64,000 bases of DNA. Source: Rhizobium sophoriradicis. GTDB taxonomy: Bacteria > Pseudomonadota > Alphaproteobacteria > Rhizobiales > Rhizobiaceae. Made by a program: the position numbers and the translations under genes. Positions 36,910-46,750 of this stretch are shown here, piece after piece. The notes below the pieces were generated by a model that ran no database searches, was not told where the DNA came from, and was given only the letters and a program-made list of their open reading frames with translations. The DNA is taken from positions 1 to 64,000 of the forward strand of contig NZ_RQIH01000007.1 in the NCBI RefSeq assembly GCF_003939025.1, written 5' to 3'. Within the stretch, counting starts at the first letter, position 1, and every line of letters starts with the position of its first letter.

Positions 36910-37407
36910 ATGATGGAAAGCAACGCCGACAGCTTCAACGAAAAGCCTGTTTTCGCAGCCGAACTCTTTCCCCACCGATCGCTCGGGCGCAAGGGCTTCA
37001 AGGTGCTGCTTTTTTTGTCGGCCGCCGTCTGCTTTCTCTACGGCATGTTCTTCACCGTGACCGGCGCCTGGCCGATCGGCTTCTTCTTCGGGCTGGATTT
37101 CCTCCTGCTTTACGGTGCTTTCTGGCTGAGTTACCGCTCCGGAAGGGCGCGCGAGCAAGTCACGGTGTCGCGCACCGACGTATCGGTGCGCAAGTTTGCG
37201 CCGTCGGGGCGGATGGTGGAGCATCATTTCAACCCGTTCTGGGCGCGTTTCCTCGTCCGCCGGCATCAGGAAATCGGCATCCTCTCCATGCATATTTTCG
37301 GCGAGGGCCGGCGCACGGATATCGGCTCCTTCCTGAACCCTGATGATCGCGAGAGTTTCGCCAAGGCTTTCAAAGGGGCGCTTGCCACGGTCAAGCAGCG
37401 TCTCTGA
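36910..37407 (+). CDS. DUF2244 integral membrane protein
   Basis: About 165 residues with two hydrophobic helices (about 38-80) and conserved SRTDVSVRKFAPSGRMVEHH and FNPFWARF words of DUF2244. The function of the family is unknown. It is widely found beside nth or cytochrome-assembly genes in alphaproteobacteria. The start could be 36910, 36913 or 36886. The last would put its ATG on top of the nth start in a CCATGG palindrome. No clear ribosome site favours one. Confidence 0.8.
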   Translation: MMESNADSFNEKPVFAAELFPHRSLGRKGFKVLLFLSAAVCFLYGMFFTVTGAWPIGFFFGLDFLLLYGAFWLSYRSGRAREQVTVSRTDVSVRKFAPSGRMVEHHFNPFWARFLVRRHQEIGILSMHIFGEGRRTDIGSFLNPDDRESFAKAFKGALATVKQRL

Positions 37408-37484
37408 ACCGATTGCCGGAGGCGCAAGAATCGGGTGGTTTGGCCGCCGGCCCTTGATTATCTCCTGTCTAAAGGAGAAAAACG

Positions 37485-38357
37485 ATGAATATGATCGCGA
37501 AGCTCGACACAGATATCACCCCCGGCGGCCCCGACTACGATACCGTCCGTCGGGTCATCGAACTCATCAGCGAAGAATATCGCGACCAGCCCTCGCTGGA
37601 AGCGATCGCGGCGCGGCTGAACCAGTCCCCAACGCAGCTTCAGAAAACCTTCACCCGCTGGGCCGGCCTCTCTCCCAAGGCCTTTCTGCAAGCCGTCACG
37701 CTCGACCATGCCAAGCGGCTGCTGCGCAAGGAAGAGATGCCCTTGCTCGAAACCTCGATCGAGGTCGGGCTTTCCGGCCCGAGCCGCCTGCACGATCTCT
37801 TCGTCACCCATGAGGCGATGTCTCCGGGCGAATGGAAGGCGAAGGGCGGCGGACTGACGATCCGCTACGGCTTCCACAATTGCCCCTTCGGCGCGGCTCT
37901 CGTCATGGTCACGGATCGCGGCCTGGCGGGCCTCGCCTTCAGCGACAGCGGCGACGAAAAGGGTTGCCTGGAAGACATGACCTGCCGTTGGCCGAACGCG
38001 GAATACATCGAGGACCGGCAGGCGACAACTCCCTATGCCGATCGCATCTTCCAGCCGGGCCGCTGGACGTCGGACCAGCCGTTGCGGGTCGTCCTGATCG
38101 GCACGGATTTCCAAGTCAGCGTCTGGCAGAGCCTGCTGAAGATCCCGTTCGGGAAGGCGGTAACCTATAGCGATATCGCCAAGGATATCGGCCGGCCGAC
38201 CGCCATGCGCGCTGTCGGCGCCGCCGTCGGAGCCAATCCGATTTCCTTCGTCGTGCCGTGCCATCGTGCGCTTGGCAAGAACGGCGCGCTGACGGGCTAC
38301 CATTGGGGCCTCACTCGCAAGCGGGCCATGCTCGGCTGGGAATCGGCGCACGCCTGA
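37485..38357 (+). CDS. AraC-type HTH fused to methylated-DNA-protein-cysteine methyltransferase (Ada-like)
   Basis: A 290-residue two-domain protein. Residues about 20-110 are an AraC-type DNA-binding domain (IAARLNQSPTQLQKTFTRWAGLSPKAFLQAV). Residues about 120-285 are an O6-methylguanine-DNA methyltransferase with the PCHR active site at C259 (VPCHRALGKNG). It lacks the N-terminal zinc-binding phosphotriester domain of E. coli Ada, so it repairs O6-methylguanine and may regulate without the Cys38 switch. AAAGGAGAAAAACG gives the start. The last base of the stop is 22 bases from the convergent SorC gene. Confidence 0.9.
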   Translation: MNMIAKLDTDITPGGPDYDTVRRVIELISEEYRDQPSLEAIAARLNQSPTQLQKTFTRWAGLSPKAFLQAVTLDHAKRLLRKEEMPLLETSIEVGLSGPSRLHDLFVTHEAMSPGEWKAKGGGLTIRYGFHNCPFGAALVMVTDRGLAGLAFSDSGDEKGCLEDMTCRWPNAEYIEDRQATTPYADRIFQPGRWTSDQPLRVVLIGTDFQVSVWQSLLKIPFGKAVTYSDIAKDIGRPTAMRAVGAAVGANPISFVVPCHRALGKNGALTGYHWGLTRKRAMLGWESAHA

Positions 38358-38379
38358 GCGGGCGCAGGTCGTTCGTCGC

Positions 38380-39360
38380 CTATCGCTCCGCCAATTCCAG
38401 TAGCGCTCGCGCCGCGCTTTCGTCGGTGATCAGCGTGTTGCAGCCGATCCGCTTGATCGTGGCGCGGATGGCGACGGCGCGGTGGGCGCCGCCGGAGGAA
38501 AGCACGATGTGCTTGGCTTCCTTCAGCGTGTCGAGATCGACCGACATCACCCGGCGATTGATCGAGTGGTCGACCGAATTGCCATCTCTGTCGAGGAAGT
38601 TGAACATGGTGTCGCAGACGCAGCCCGCATCGATCAGTTCCTGCAGTTCCGCCTTCGATATCCAGCCTTCCGACAGCGAAGTCGAATGCGGGCCGATATC
38701 GCCGCAGCTGACGATCGCCAGGTCAAGATTTTCGGCGAGACGGTAGATCGTGTCCAAACCGCACTTCTCGATGAGATTGCGTTTGGTTTCGACGGAATCG
38801 ACCAGAAGCGGCGCCAGGAACATATAACATTCGGCGCCGAGCTGATTTGCCAGCCGCCAAGTGTAATCGATCGGGTTCGTCTGGTGGACGGCGACGATGC
38901 CGCCGAGCAGCGAGACGACCTTGCAATTGGTCCGGCGCGGCGGCCGGAAGCTCGCCAGCGAGGCGGTCATCGTGCGGCCCCAGCCGACGCCGATCGTATA
39001 GTCATCGGGGATGGCTTCGGAGAGGAACTGGCCAAGCGCCAGACCGACATTCTTTGCCAGCGAATCGACGTCGCCCTGGATGGTCGCCGGGACGACGATC
39101 GCCTCGTCGAGGCCGTAGGCGCGCTCCAGCTTCACCGCGAGTTCGACGCAGTCGCCGATCGAATCGTTGATCCAGATCTGGACTTCACTGCGTTTCATCG
39201 CCTCGTCGAGCAGCCGGATGACGGTGGTGCGGCTGATGCCGAGTTGTTCGGCGACATCCTTCTGGGTCAGGCCCTCGTTGTAATAGAGCCATGCGGCTCG
39301 CAGCCGCAGCGAGGATGCCTCGGAAAAGGCCGTGTGCGTGCCGCGTTTGAGCTTGACCAC
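38380..39360 (-). CDS. SorC/DeoR-type sugar-binding transcriptional regulator
   Basis: A 326-residue regulator: helix-turn-helix at about 28-62 (LTQKDVAEQLGISRTTVIRLLDEA) and a SorC ligand domain with GVGWGRTMTASL and SCGDIGPHSTSL, which normally binds a phosphosugar. It is divergent from transaldolase. A TGACA-CTTA-TGTCA palindrome lies 87 bases upstream of its start. By position it may sense a pentose-phosphate-pathway intermediate and control tal, itself, or an unlinked sugar locus. Confidence 0.87.
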   Translation of the reverse strand: MVKLKRGTHTAFSEASSLRLRAAWLYYNEGLTQKDVAEQLGISRTTVIRLLDEAMKRSEVQIWINDSIGDCVELAVKLERAYGLDEAIVVPATIQGDVDSLAKNVGLALGQFLSEAIPDDYTIGVGWGRTMTASLASFRPPRRTNCKVVSLLGGIVAVHQTNPIDYTWRLANQLGAECYMFLAPLLVDSVETKRNLIEKCGLDTIYRLAENLDLAIVSCGDIGPHSTSLSEGWISKAELQELIDAGCVCDTMFNFLDRDGNSVDHSINRRVMSVDLDTLKEAKHIVLSSGGAHRAVAIRATIKRIGCNTLITDESAARALLELAER

Positions 39361-39446
39361 TTCTCCTCCAGCCGAATTCCTGCCCTAAATCCCATCAGGG
39401 ATGAACGGCTGTCGCGGCGCGTTTGTTGCCGGGATAATGACGGGTG

Positions 39447-39460
39447 TGACACTTATGTCA
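39447..39460. promoter_or_regulatory. Palindrome, candidate operator of the SorC-type regulator
   Basis: TGACA and TGTCA arms with a four-base spacer CTTA, upstream of the regulator gene on its own strand. A candidate autoregulatory site, with no second copy found nearby. Confidence 0.4.
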
Positions 39461-39552
39461 ATTGAAATGCACAAATGTCCTTGACTTTTCATCGGGCGAA
39501 TGGCGATAGTCCGGCCGACACGAAGTCGTTCTGTCCGTCCGAGGAGGATATA

Positions 39553-39720
39553 GTGCGGGCATGCCGAAAGTCACGACCGGCCTTCCGGCCGCAGGCGATA
39601 TCGCTTGCGTTCGGCCTGCGGTTTGCCTGCGGGAACACGGCCACTGTCCTTGACGTTTATGAATCATCCGAGACGGATGTGCGCAATTTCGCCTGCAGCA
39701 TGCAGACAACCTGTCGGTAG
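39553..39720 (+). CDS. Possible small ORF (55 residues) upstream of tal
   Basis: A GTG at 39553 lies five bases after a perfect AGGAGG. The frame encodes 55 residues ending CSMQTTCR, with five cysteines, and stops at TAG 39718-39720. It could be a leader peptide or small protein. The composition is not clearly protein-like, and a separate ATG at 39561 opens a 30-codon frame instead. I recognise no family. Listed because the ribosome site is so good. Confidence 0.2.
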   Translation: MRACRKSRPAFRPQAISLAFGLRFACGNTATVLDVYESSETDVRNFACSMQTTCR

Positions 39721-39782
39721 ATCACCTTTGCCGGGCGGAACTCGCGCCGGTCGCAGCCCAAGTTCAACAAGGATTATTGACC

Positions 39783-40748
39783 ATGACATCCAAGCTTGAC
39801 CAACTCCGCGAGATTACCACGGTCGTCGCCGATACCGGCGACATCGAGGCCGTCGCGCGCCTGAAGCCGGTGGATTGCACGACGAATCCGAGCATCGTGC
39901 TGAAGGCGCTCGGCACGCCGATGTTCGCGGACGCCATCAAGGAAGCCGTCGCCTGGGGCAAGAATCAGGGCGGCAATCCCGAAGCCGTCTCCGCCGCCGT
40001 CGCCGATCGCCTCGCTATCTCGGTTGGCGCGGCACTGGTGAAGCTCGTCCCCGGCCGCGTCTCGACCGAGGTCGACGCCGATCTGTCTTTCGACACCGAG
40101 GCTTCACTGGCCAAGGCGCGCTCGATCATTGCCGCTTACAAGGATCGCGGCATCGAACGGGACCGCATTCTCATCAAGCTCGCTTCCACCTGGGAGGGCA
40201 TCCGCGCCGCCGAAGTGCTGCAGAAGGAAGGCATCGACTGCAACCTGACGCTGCTCTTCAGCAAGGCCCAGGCGATCGCTTGCGCCGATGCCAAGGTCTT
40301 CCTGATCTCGCCCTTCGTCGGCCGCATTCTCGACTGGTACAAGAAATCGACGGGCAAGGACTATACCGCCGAGGAAGATCCGGGCGTCATCTCCGTCCGT
40401 GATATCTACAACTACTACAAGGCGAACGATATCAAGACGATCGTCATGGGCGCCTCCTTCCGTAATGCCGGTGAAATAGAAGCCCTTGCCGGCTGCGACC
40501 GGCTGACCATCAGCCCGGCCCTGCTCGACGAGCTTTCCAAGGATGAAGGCAAGCTGGAGCGCAAGCTCTCGCCGGAGAGCCGCAAGCCCGACGCCAAGGT
40601 TTCGGTTGACGAGAAGACCTTCCGCTGGATGATGAACGAAGATGCGATGGCGACGGAAAAGCTCGCCGAAGGCATCCGTGCCTTCGCCAAGGACCTGACG
40701 ACGCTGCGCACCATGGTGCAGAAAGAACTGCAGCTCGCCGCCGCCTGA
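39783..40748 (+). CDS. tal: Transaldolase
   Basis: A 321-residue class I transaldolase of the TalB type. The Schiff-base lysine is K132 in [12 protein letters not shown], the same number as in E. coli TalB, and the [11 protein letters not shown] motif near residue 32 is present. It exchanges dihydroxyacetone units between sedoheptulose 7-phosphate and glyceraldehyde 3-phosphate in the non-oxidative pentose phosphate pathway. This fits a region rich in pentose and polyol catabolism. ATG 39783 follows AAGGATTATTG. A TTG at 39777 in frame is unlikely. Confidence 0.96.
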   Translation: MTSKLDQLREITTVVADTGDIEAVARLKPVDCTTNPSIVLKALGTPMFADAIKEAVAWGKNQGGNPEAVSAAVADRLAISVGAALVKLVPGRVSTEVDADLSFDTEASLAKARSIIAAYKDRGIERDRILIKLASTWEGIRAAEVLQKEGIDCNLTLLFSKAQAIACADAKVFLISPFVGRILDWYKKSTGKDYTAEEDPGVISVRDIYNYYKANDIKTIVMGASFRNAGEIEALAGCDRLTISPALLDELSKDEGKLERKLSPESRKPDAKVSVDEKTFRWMMNEDAMATEKLAEGIRAFAKDLTTLRTMVQKELQLAAA

Positions 40749-40769
40749 TCGACGCGCGCAAACAATTGG

Positions 40770-40803
40770 AGGCGCGGAGGCCGGCTGGCCTCCGCGCCTT
40801 TTT
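40770..40803 (+). terminator. Rho-independent terminator after tal
   Basis: AGGCGCGGAGGCC (40770-40782) and GGCCTCCGCGCCT (40787-40799) pair perfectly around a GGCT loop, followed by TTTT. It lies 21 bases past the tal stop. Confidence 0.92.
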
Positions 40804-40823
40804 CGTGCTGATATCAACGGCCT

Positions 40824-41510
40824 ATGCGGCCGGAGGCGACGATAGTGCAAGAGGAGCGGGCAATTCCTTTGGCGACATTTTTCCGAAGACATGCAAGCTT
40901 CATCATCGCTTTCCTGGCTGGGCTGGCGGTCTTTTTGCTGATGACATCGCGTGAGGTCAGCGCCCGCAACATCCTGTTCGGATGGAATGCGAGCGCCGGC
41001 GTGTTTATCGTGCTCAGTTGGCGCAAGATGCTGCGGGCGACGGTCGAAAGCATTCGCGAACGCGCCGAAGATCTCGATTTTTCCGATACGGTTCTTTTGG
41101 CGCTTTCGATCGGCGCAGCCCTTGCGAGCATCGCCGGCATCGGCCTCGAGCTTCATTCGATCAAGGAGGCTACACCCGACGTGGCGCTCGCGCGGGCAGG
41201 CGGCGCGGTGCTGACGATCCTGATCTCCTGGGTTTTTCTGCACACGCTCTTCACCATTCACTATGCCCATTATTTCTATGGCGGGATGGACGAAGGGAGC
41301 GGCTTGAAGTTTCCCGACGGAATCGAAGAGCCCGGCTATTGGGACTTCCTCTATTTCTCATTCACCATCGGTGTTGCGGCGCAGACCGCGGATGTCGCCG
41401 TCGGGTCGACCGGCATGCGCAAGCTGACGCTGCTGCATGCCGTGCTGTCTTTCCTGTTCAATACGACGATCCTGGCGTTGGCGATAAATGTTGGCGCAAG
41501 CCTGCTATAA
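40824..41510 (+). CDS. DUF1345 membrane protein
   Basis: A 228-residue protein with about five helices and the DUF1345 words HTLFTIHYAHYFYGGMDEGSGLKFPDG and PGYWDFLYFSFTIGVAAQTADVAV. The segment with YFSFTIG resembles the pore region of potassium channels, and the family has been linked to ion-channel-like proteins, but function is unknown. ATG 40824 is the first family-like start. Confidence 0.82.
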   Translation: MRPEATIVQEERAIPLATFFRRHASFIIAFLAGLAVFLLMTSREVSARNILFGWNASAGVFIVLSWRKMLRATVESIRERAEDLDFSDTVLLALSIGAALASIAGIGLELHSIKEATPDVALARAGGAVLTILISWVFLHTLFTIHYAHYFYGGMDEGSGLKFPDGIEEPGYWDFLYFSFTIGVAAQTADVAVGSTGMRKLTLLHAVLSFLFNTTILALAINVGASLL

Positions 41511-41604
41511 TGCGCGTGTAGCAGCGGCTGCGAAAACCGGAGAACCGGCTGGGCCACGAGGAAAGAGCGGCTGGCCGATCGCCGCACCTCGACCGGAGGG
41601 AAAG

Positions 41605-42048
41605 ATGGAAAGTGCCTCAGGCCGGCATTGGCCGGCCGATCTCATTCTTCTCCTGGGCAGGCTTCTGCTGTCGCTGATCTTCCTGCACGAGGGATTTTCG
41701 CTTGCGGCCAATCTCGCCGCGACGGTGGAAACCTTCGAAAAACTGGGTCTTTCGGCGCCGATTGCCTTTGCCACCATCGTCCTTCAGATCGGCGCCGGCC
41801 TTTGCATCGCGACCGGTTTCCTCAGCCGGCTCGGCGCCTTGGCGCTGGCGCTCTTTTGTCTGGCAACCGCCTTTCTCTTTCACACCGACTTGGCGAGCCA
41901 GAACGAACTCCTGCATTTCGAGAAGGATCTGGCGATTGCCGGCGGCATGTTCGTCCTGGTGGCTGCGGGCGCCGGATCGATATCGATCGGCCATCTGCTG
42001 AAAAAGGGGACGGAGCGTATGCCCCGCTGGCTAAGGGCGATAATATAG
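41605..42048 (+). CDS. DoxX family membrane protein
   Basis: A 147-residue DoxX-like protein with four helices: LILLLGRLLLSLIFLHEGF, FATIVLQIGAGLCIATGFLSRLGALALA and DLAIAGGMFVLVAAG. The start at 41605 follows GGAGGGAAAG. It is the second DoxX protein of the window, but the two share little beyond the fold. Confidence 0.82.
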   Translation: MESASGRHWPADLILLLGRLLLSLIFLHEGFSLAANLAATVETFEKLGLSAPIAFATIVLQIGAGLCIATGFLSRLGALALALFCLATAFLFHTDLASQNELLHFEKDLAIAGGMFVLVAAGAGSISIGHLLKKGTERMPRWLRAII

Positions 42049-42128
42049 GGGGCGGGATCATGCCCGCTGCGATAGAAAGGCCGGCGTGGCTTCAGGGGGC
42101 GGCTTGCCAAATGCCGGGCCGCAAGCGC

Positions 42129-42302
42129 TTACAGAACTGCCTGCCCAGCCATCAGTGCAAGGACGAGGAAGATCAGGAAGATCACCAGGGCGATGCCGAA
42201 CAGGACGCGGGCGATGGTCGCAGTGGCTGCGGAAACGCCGGAGAAACCGAAGAAGCCGGCGATGATCGAAATCACGAAAAATATCAGAGCCCATTTCAGC
42301 AT
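42129..42302 (-). CDS. DUF1328 small membrane protein
   Basis: A 57-residue protein starting [20 protein letters not shown], with two hydrophobic helices and the short DUF1328 length. These are small inner-membrane proteins of unknown role, common in rhizobia. The longer in-frame version to 42347 adds 15 residues that are not family-like. Confidence 0.8.
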   Translation of the reverse strand: MLKWALIFFVISIIAGFFGFSGVSAATATIARVLFGIALVIFLIFLVLALMAGQAVL

Positions 42303-42488
42303 GGCGTAATCCTTTGCTTTTGCATGAGAAGACGCGGCAGCCGGCAAATTGTTCCAGGTCGTCGCCAGGCGATCGGCCGGATGATGCTGGCGGAGTCTCG
42401 ATGTTGCCGGACAATGTGTTTGCGCGGCGGCCGGCTATTGCGCAGCGTTCACAGCCAGGCCGCCCCGAGCCTCCCCTGCCTTCCGCCG

Positions 42489-43916
42489 TCAGCCGTGATT
42501 GATCATCACGTGGCGAACGGCGGTGTAGTCCTCCAGTGCATAGACCGACATGTCCTTGCCGTAGCCCGACTGTTTGACGCCGCCATGCGGCATCTCGTTG
42601 ACCAGCATGAAATGCGTGTTGATCCAGGTGCAACCATATTGCAGCCGGGCGGCCGTCTTCATGCCGCGGCCGATATCCTTGGTCCAGACCGAGGAGGCGA
42701 GGCCATAATCGCTGTCGTTTGCCCAGGCGACGGCATCGTCGGCTTGGGAAAAGCGGGTGACCGAGACAACAGGGCCGAAGACCTCGCGGCGGACGATCTC
42801 GTCGTCCTGCAGGGCGCCGGCAACGACGGTCGGGGTGAAGAAGAAGCCCTTGTCGCCGGAGACTTTGCCGCCGGTGGTGATCTCCATGTGCTTGTGTTCG
42901 GAAGCGCGGGCGACGAAGCTTTCGACGCGGTCGCGCTGACGCCTGGAGATCAGCGGGCCGATTTCGTTTTCGGTATCGTCGGCCTGGTTGAAGCGAATGC
43001 TCGCGACGGCCGAGGAGAGATCTGCGACAAAATTGTCGTAGACCCTGGCATCGGCATAGATGCGGCAGGCGGCGGTGCAGTCCTGGCCGGCATTGTAATA
43101 GCCGAAGGTGCGGATGCCTGACACGACGGCATCGATATCGGCATCGTCGAAGACGATGACCGGGGCCTTGCCGCCGAGTTCCAGATGGGTGCGCTTGACC
43201 GTCTTGGCGGCGGCCTGCAGCACCTTCTTGCCGGTGGCGATATCGCCTGTTATCGAGATCATGCCGATCTTGGCATGATTGATCAGCGCGTTGCCGACGC
43301 TTTCGCCGCGGCCGAGGATGACGTTGACGACACCCTCGGGGAGAATTTCCGAGAGCAGCTTTGCCATCTTCAGCGACGTCAGCGGCGTCTGTTCCGATGG
43401 CTTGAAGACGACGGTGTTGCCGCCGGCGATGGCCGGCGCCAGCTTCCAGGCCATCATCATCAGAGGATAGTTCCACGGCGCGATCGAGCCGACAATGCCG
43501 ATCGGATCGCGGCGGATCATCGAGGTATGTCCGGGCAGATATTCGCCGGCGGCAGGTGCGTGCAGATTGCGCACGGCGCCGGCGAAGAAACGGTAACAAT
43601 CGACAATCGCCGGGATTTCGTCGTTCAGCACCGAATTGATCGGCTTGCCGCAGTTCAAAGCCTCCAGCGCAGCGAAGCCTGCGGCATCCTTCTCGATGGC
43701 GTCGGCGATCTTCAGGAGGTAGGCGGAGCGCTCGCCCGGTGTCGTCTGCGACCAGCCTGCGAAGGCTTTCTCGGCGGCATCGACGGCGGCGTCGATCTGG
43801 GACAGCGAGGCCTCGGGAAGGTCGATCACCGTCTCGCCGGTCTTCGGGTTCAGGATGTGCTCTTCCGTCTCCGTGCCGTTTTCGAAGCGGGAACCGATCA
43901 GCATCTGGGTATCCAT
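42489..43916 (-). CDS. patD: Gamma-aminobutyraldehyde dehydrogenase (PatD/YdcW-like)
   Basis: A 475-residue NAD-dependent aldehyde dehydrogenase. The general base is E246 (HLELGGK) and the nucleophile C280 (YYNAGQDC). APWNYPLMM and [10 protein letters not shown] are standard cofactor-region words. Similarity to PatD (YdcW) and its place at the end of an operon ordered as in E. coli ydcSTUV-patD support oxidation of 4-aminobutyraldehyde to GABA in putrescine breakdown. ATG 43916 follows GGGAGAACG and lies 13 bases after the permease stop. Longer versions upstream are not ALDH-like. Confidence 0.88.
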   Translation of the reverse strand: MDTQMLIGSRFENGTETEEHILNPKTGETVIDLPEASLSQIDAAVDAAEKAFAGWSQTTPGERSAYLLKIADAIEKDAAGFAALEALNCGKPINSVLNDEIPAIVDCYRFFAGAVRNLHAPAAGEYLPGHTSMIRRDPIGIVGSIAPWNYPLMMMAWKLAPAIAGGNTVVFKPSEQTPLTSLKMAKLLSEILPEGVVNVILGRGESVGNALINHAKIGMISITGDIATGKKVLQAAAKTVKRTHLELGGKAPVIVFDDADIDAVVSGIRTFGYYNAGQDCTAACRIYADARVYDNFVADLSSAVASIRFNQADDTENEIGPLISRRQRDRVESFVARASEHKHMEITTGGKVSGDKGFFFTPTVVAGALQDDEIVRREVFGPVVSVTRFSQADDAVAWANDSDYGLASSVWTKDIGRGMKTAARLQYGCTWINTHFMLVNEMPHGGVKQSGYGKDMSVYALEDYTAVRHVMINHG

Positions 43917-43929
43917 GACGTTCTCCCTG

Positions 43930-44742
43930 TTATTTGCCGCCGCCGGCGATCTGGTCGCCGTCGCGGGTGAGGTAATAGGCTGCCAGAATCGGCAGGAAGG
44001 TGACGAGCACCACGACCATGGCGACCACATTGGTGACCGGGCGCTGGCGCGGGCGGATGAGTTCTTCGAGCATCCAGATCGGCAAGGTCGATTGCTGGCC
44101 GCCGGTGAAGGTGGTGACGATGACCTCGTCAAAGGAAAGCGCGAAAGCCAGCATGCCGCCGGCCAGAAGGGCGGTGCCGATATTGGGCAGGATGACATGG
44201 CGGAAGGTCTGGAACCCGTCGGCGCCAAGATCCATCGAGGCTTCGATCAGCGAGCCGGAAGTGCGGCGGAAGCGGGCGACGGCATTGTTGTAGACGACGA
44301 CGACGCAGAAGGTGGCGTGGCCGAGCACGATGGTCCAGACCGAAAACGGGATGTCGAACAGACTGAAGGCGGAGCGCAGCGCAATGCCTGTGATGATGCC
44401 GGGAAGCGCAATCGGCAGGATGACCAGCAGCGAGATCGCCTCGCGGCCGAAGAACTTCGTCTGGCTGACGGCCGCCGCACAGAGCGTGCCAAGCACCAGC
44501 GCGATCGCGGTGGCGATGGCGGCGACCTGGACGGAAAGACCGAGCGCCGACCAGACATCCGGCCGATTCCAGGCGACGGCAAACCATTGCAGCGTCAGGC
44601 CGGGCGGCGGCCATTGATAGCTCTTTTCCTCCGTCGTGAAGGCATAGACGAAGATCAGCAGGATCGGCAGGTGCAGGAAGAGCAGTCCGCTGGCGGCGGC
44701 GATCTTCAAGGGCAGCGGCGATGTCTTAAGATCAGAGCGCAT
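43930..44742 (-). CDS. Polyamine-type ABC transporter permease (YdcV/PotC-like)
   Basis: A 270-residue permease with six predicted helices and a C-terminal EAA loop ([24 protein letters not shown]). The family takes polyamines or related cations. Its start overlaps the end of the YdcU-like gene by 11 bases. Confidence 0.88.
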   Translation of the reverse strand: MRSDLKTSPLPLKIAAASGLLFLHLPILLIFVYAFTTEEKSYQWPPPGLTLQWFAVAWNRPDVWSALGLSVQVAAIATAIALVLGTLCAAAVSQTKFFGREAISLLVILPIALPGIITGIALRSAFSLFDIPFSVWTIVLGHATFCVVVVYNNAVARFRRTSGSLIEASMDLGADGFQTFRHVILPNIGTALLAGGMLAFALSFDEVIVTTFTGGQQSTLPIWMLEELIRPRQRPVTNVVAMVVVLVTFLPILAAYYLTRDGDQIAGGGK

Positions 44743-45694
44743 CGAAGGCTCCCAGCTTTTTGGCGAGCGACAGATAAAGTGCCATGATGACGATCGGCAC
44801 GACGGAGAAGGCGGCGGCGAGCGGCACGTTGCCGGCCGTTCCCTGCTGGGCGTAGACGGCCTGGCCGATGAACAGCCTGGAGGAGCCGATGATCTGCGGA
44901 ATGATGTAATCGCCCAATGTCAGCGAGAAGGTGAAGATCGAGCCGGCGACGATGCCGGGCAGCGCTAAAGGCAGCAGCACGGTGCGGAAGGTCTGGCGCG
45001 GCGTCGCGCCGAGATCCGCCGAGGCCTCGATCAGATTGCCGGGCACCCGCTCGAGGGCCGCCTGCGTCGGCAGGATCATATAGGGCAGCCAGATATAGAC
45101 GAAGACGATGAAGGTGCCGATGTAGCTCACCGACAGCGAATTGCCGCCGACGACGGGCAGATTAAGGATGCCGTCGAGCAGCCAGGAGAGGGAGAGTTTC
45201 TCGAAGATCCAGGTGAGGATGCCTTCCTTGGCGAGGATCAGCTTCCAGGCGTAGATCTTGACGAGATAGCTCGACCAGAGCGGCAGCATGACGCCGAGAT
45301 AGAAGAGCGCCTTCCATTTACCCTGCGCATAACGCGCCGCGTAATAGGCAATCGGGAAGGCAATCAGCGCGGAAGCGACGGTGACCAGCGCGGCCATGAC
45401 GACGGTGCGGATGATGATGTCGAAATTTGTTGGGCTCAGAAGCTGGGCATAGGTCGCAAGGGTGAACTCGTAATTCACCAGGCCGGAAAAATCGTCGATC
45501 GAAAAGAAGCTCTGCAGCAGCAGGGCAATCAACGAGCCGATATAGATGATGCCGAGCCAGAGCAGCGGCGGCGTCAGCATCAGGAAGAGCAAGAGCTTCG
45601 GATGCCGCCAGAAGACATCCGAAAGCCGGCCGAAGAGCCCGCTGCGTCCCGGCAGGATCGATGTCTTGGCGCCGGATAGGGTGAGCGCCGTCAT
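44732..45694 (-). CDS. Polyamine-type ABC transporter permease (YdcU/PotB-like)
   Basis: A 320-residue permease with six helices and an EAA loop ([25 protein letters not shown]). A longer N-terminal region (about 1-35) resembles the YdcU subgroup. The start (ATGA overlap with the ATPase stop at 45691-45694) indicates translational coupling. Confidence 0.88.
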   Translation of the reverse strand: MTALTLSGAKTSILPGRSGLFGRLSDVFWRHPKLLLFLMLTPPLLWLGIIYIGSLIALLLQSFFSIDDFSGLVNYEFTLATYAQLLSPTNFDIIIRTVVMAALVTVASALIAFPIAYYAARYAQGKWKALFYLGVMLPLWSSYLVKIYAWKLILAKEGILTWIFEKLSLSWLLDGILNLPVVGGNSLSVSYIGTFIVFVYIWLPYMILPTQAALERVPGNLIEASADLGATPRQTFRTVLLPLALPGIVAGSIFTFSLTLGDYIIPQIIGSSRLFIGQAVYAQQGTAGNVPLAAAFSVVPIVIMALYLSLAKKLGAFDAL

Positions 45695-46698
45695 GCCGCA
45701 TCGTCCATATAGTGGATATCGGCAGGCTGCCAGGCAAGGCGGATACCGGCGCCGACATCGGGCACGGGCGCGCCGGCCGGCAGCATCACATGCAGCCGGC
45801 TGCCGCGGAGATCGACGCCGAGACGGGTGGCGGCGCCGAGGAAGCTCGCATGTTCGACTGTGGCCTCGATGCCGTCGCCTGCCAGGTGGATCGCCTCGGG
45901 CCGCAGGCTCGCCCAGCGTTTCTGGCCGCCGAGCGCGGCCATCAGATCCGGCGCGATCACATTCGAGGAGCCTACGAAATCGGCGACGAAGCGGGTCCTC
46001 GGGCGGCGGTAAATATCCTGCGGCGTGCCTTGCTGGACGATGTTGCCGTCGTTGAAGACGGCAACGCGATCGGCCATGGACAATGCCTCGCCCTGATCAT
46101 GCGTGACGAAGACGAAGGTGATGCCGAGCGCGCGCTGCAGGCTCTTCAATTCCTCCTGCATCTGCTCGCGCAGCTTCAGGTCGAGAGCGCCGAGCGGCTC
46201 GTCGAGCAGCAGCACCTTCGGCTTGTTGACGAGCGCGCGGGCGAGCGCCACGCGCTGCCGCTGGCCGCCGGACAGTTGTCCGGATCTGCGGGGGCCGTAG
46301 CCCGGCAGCTTGACGAGCTCCAGCGCATCGTTCGCCGCCTTCAGCCGTTCCGCCTTGCCGACGCCCCTGACCATCAGCCCGTAGGCGACGTTTTCGAGGA
46401 TGTTCAGATGCGGGAAGAGCGCATAGTCCTGGAACACGGTGTTCACGTTGCGGCGATAGGGTGGAACGCCCTCGGCGGTCTCGCCGAAGATCTGGATATG
46501 TCCGGCGCTCGGCTGCTCGAAGCCGGCGATCAATCTCAGGCACGTCGTCTTGCCGGAGCCGGAGGGGCCGAGCATGGCGAAGAATTCGCCGGCCGCGATC
46601 TCAAGGTCGACGTCGTCGACGGCGCGAACCTGGCCGAAATAGCGCGATACCTGCTGGAAACGGACGGCTGAGGTCATTGGAGCTCCGGATATTGTCAT
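45691..46698 (-). CDS. Polyamine-type ABC transporter ATP-binding protein (YdcT/PotA-like)
   Basis: A 335-residue ABC ATPase: Walker A GPSGSGKTT (39-47), signature [15 protein letters not shown], Walker B LLLDEPLGALD, switch histidine VTHDQGEAL, and a C-terminal TOBE region. ATG 46698 (MTISGAPMTS) follows GGGAGAAGCC. An in-frame ATG at 46854 would read through the inverted palindromic repeats and is rejected. It energises the two permeases that follow. Confidence 0.92.
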   Translation of the reverse strand: MTISGAPMTSAVRFQQVSRYFGQVRAVDDVDLEIAAGEFFAMLGPSGSGKTTCLRLIAGFEQPSAGHIQIFGETAEGVPPYRRNVNTVFQDYALFPHLNILENVAYGLMVRGVGKAERLKAANDALELVKLPGYGPRRSGQLSGGQRQRVALARALVNKPKVLLLDEPLGALDLKLREQMQEELKSLQRALGITFVFVTHDQGEALSMADRVAVFNDGNIVQQGTPQDIYRRPRTRFVADFVGSSNVIAPDLMAALGGQKRWASLRPEAIHLAGDGIEATVEHASFLGAATRLGVDLRGSRLHVMLPAGAPVPDVGAGIRLAWQPADIHYMDDAA

Positions 46699-46750
46699 CT
46701 GGCTTCTCCCTGGTAGGAGAGCTGAACGCCGAGGGAGTGCTGGGCTTTCC

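Larger units (their letters stand above)
39361..39782. promoter_or_regulatory. 422-base divergent intergenic region between SorC regulator and tal
   Basis: This is the longest gap in the window. It contains a palindrome TGACACTTATGTCA (39447-39460) near the SorC start, a strong AGGAGG (39542-39547), and a short open frame (39553-39720) ending 62 bases before tal. The rest shows nothing I can name. The two promoters must be here, but I could not fix sigma-70 boxes. Confidence 0.5.

Noticed and set aside
42058-43599. A 513-codon minus-strand frame overlapping the aldehyde dehydrogenase
   Set aside because: It is a shifted frame of patD with arginine-rich, non-family sequence, while patD keeps all catalytic residues in its own frame.
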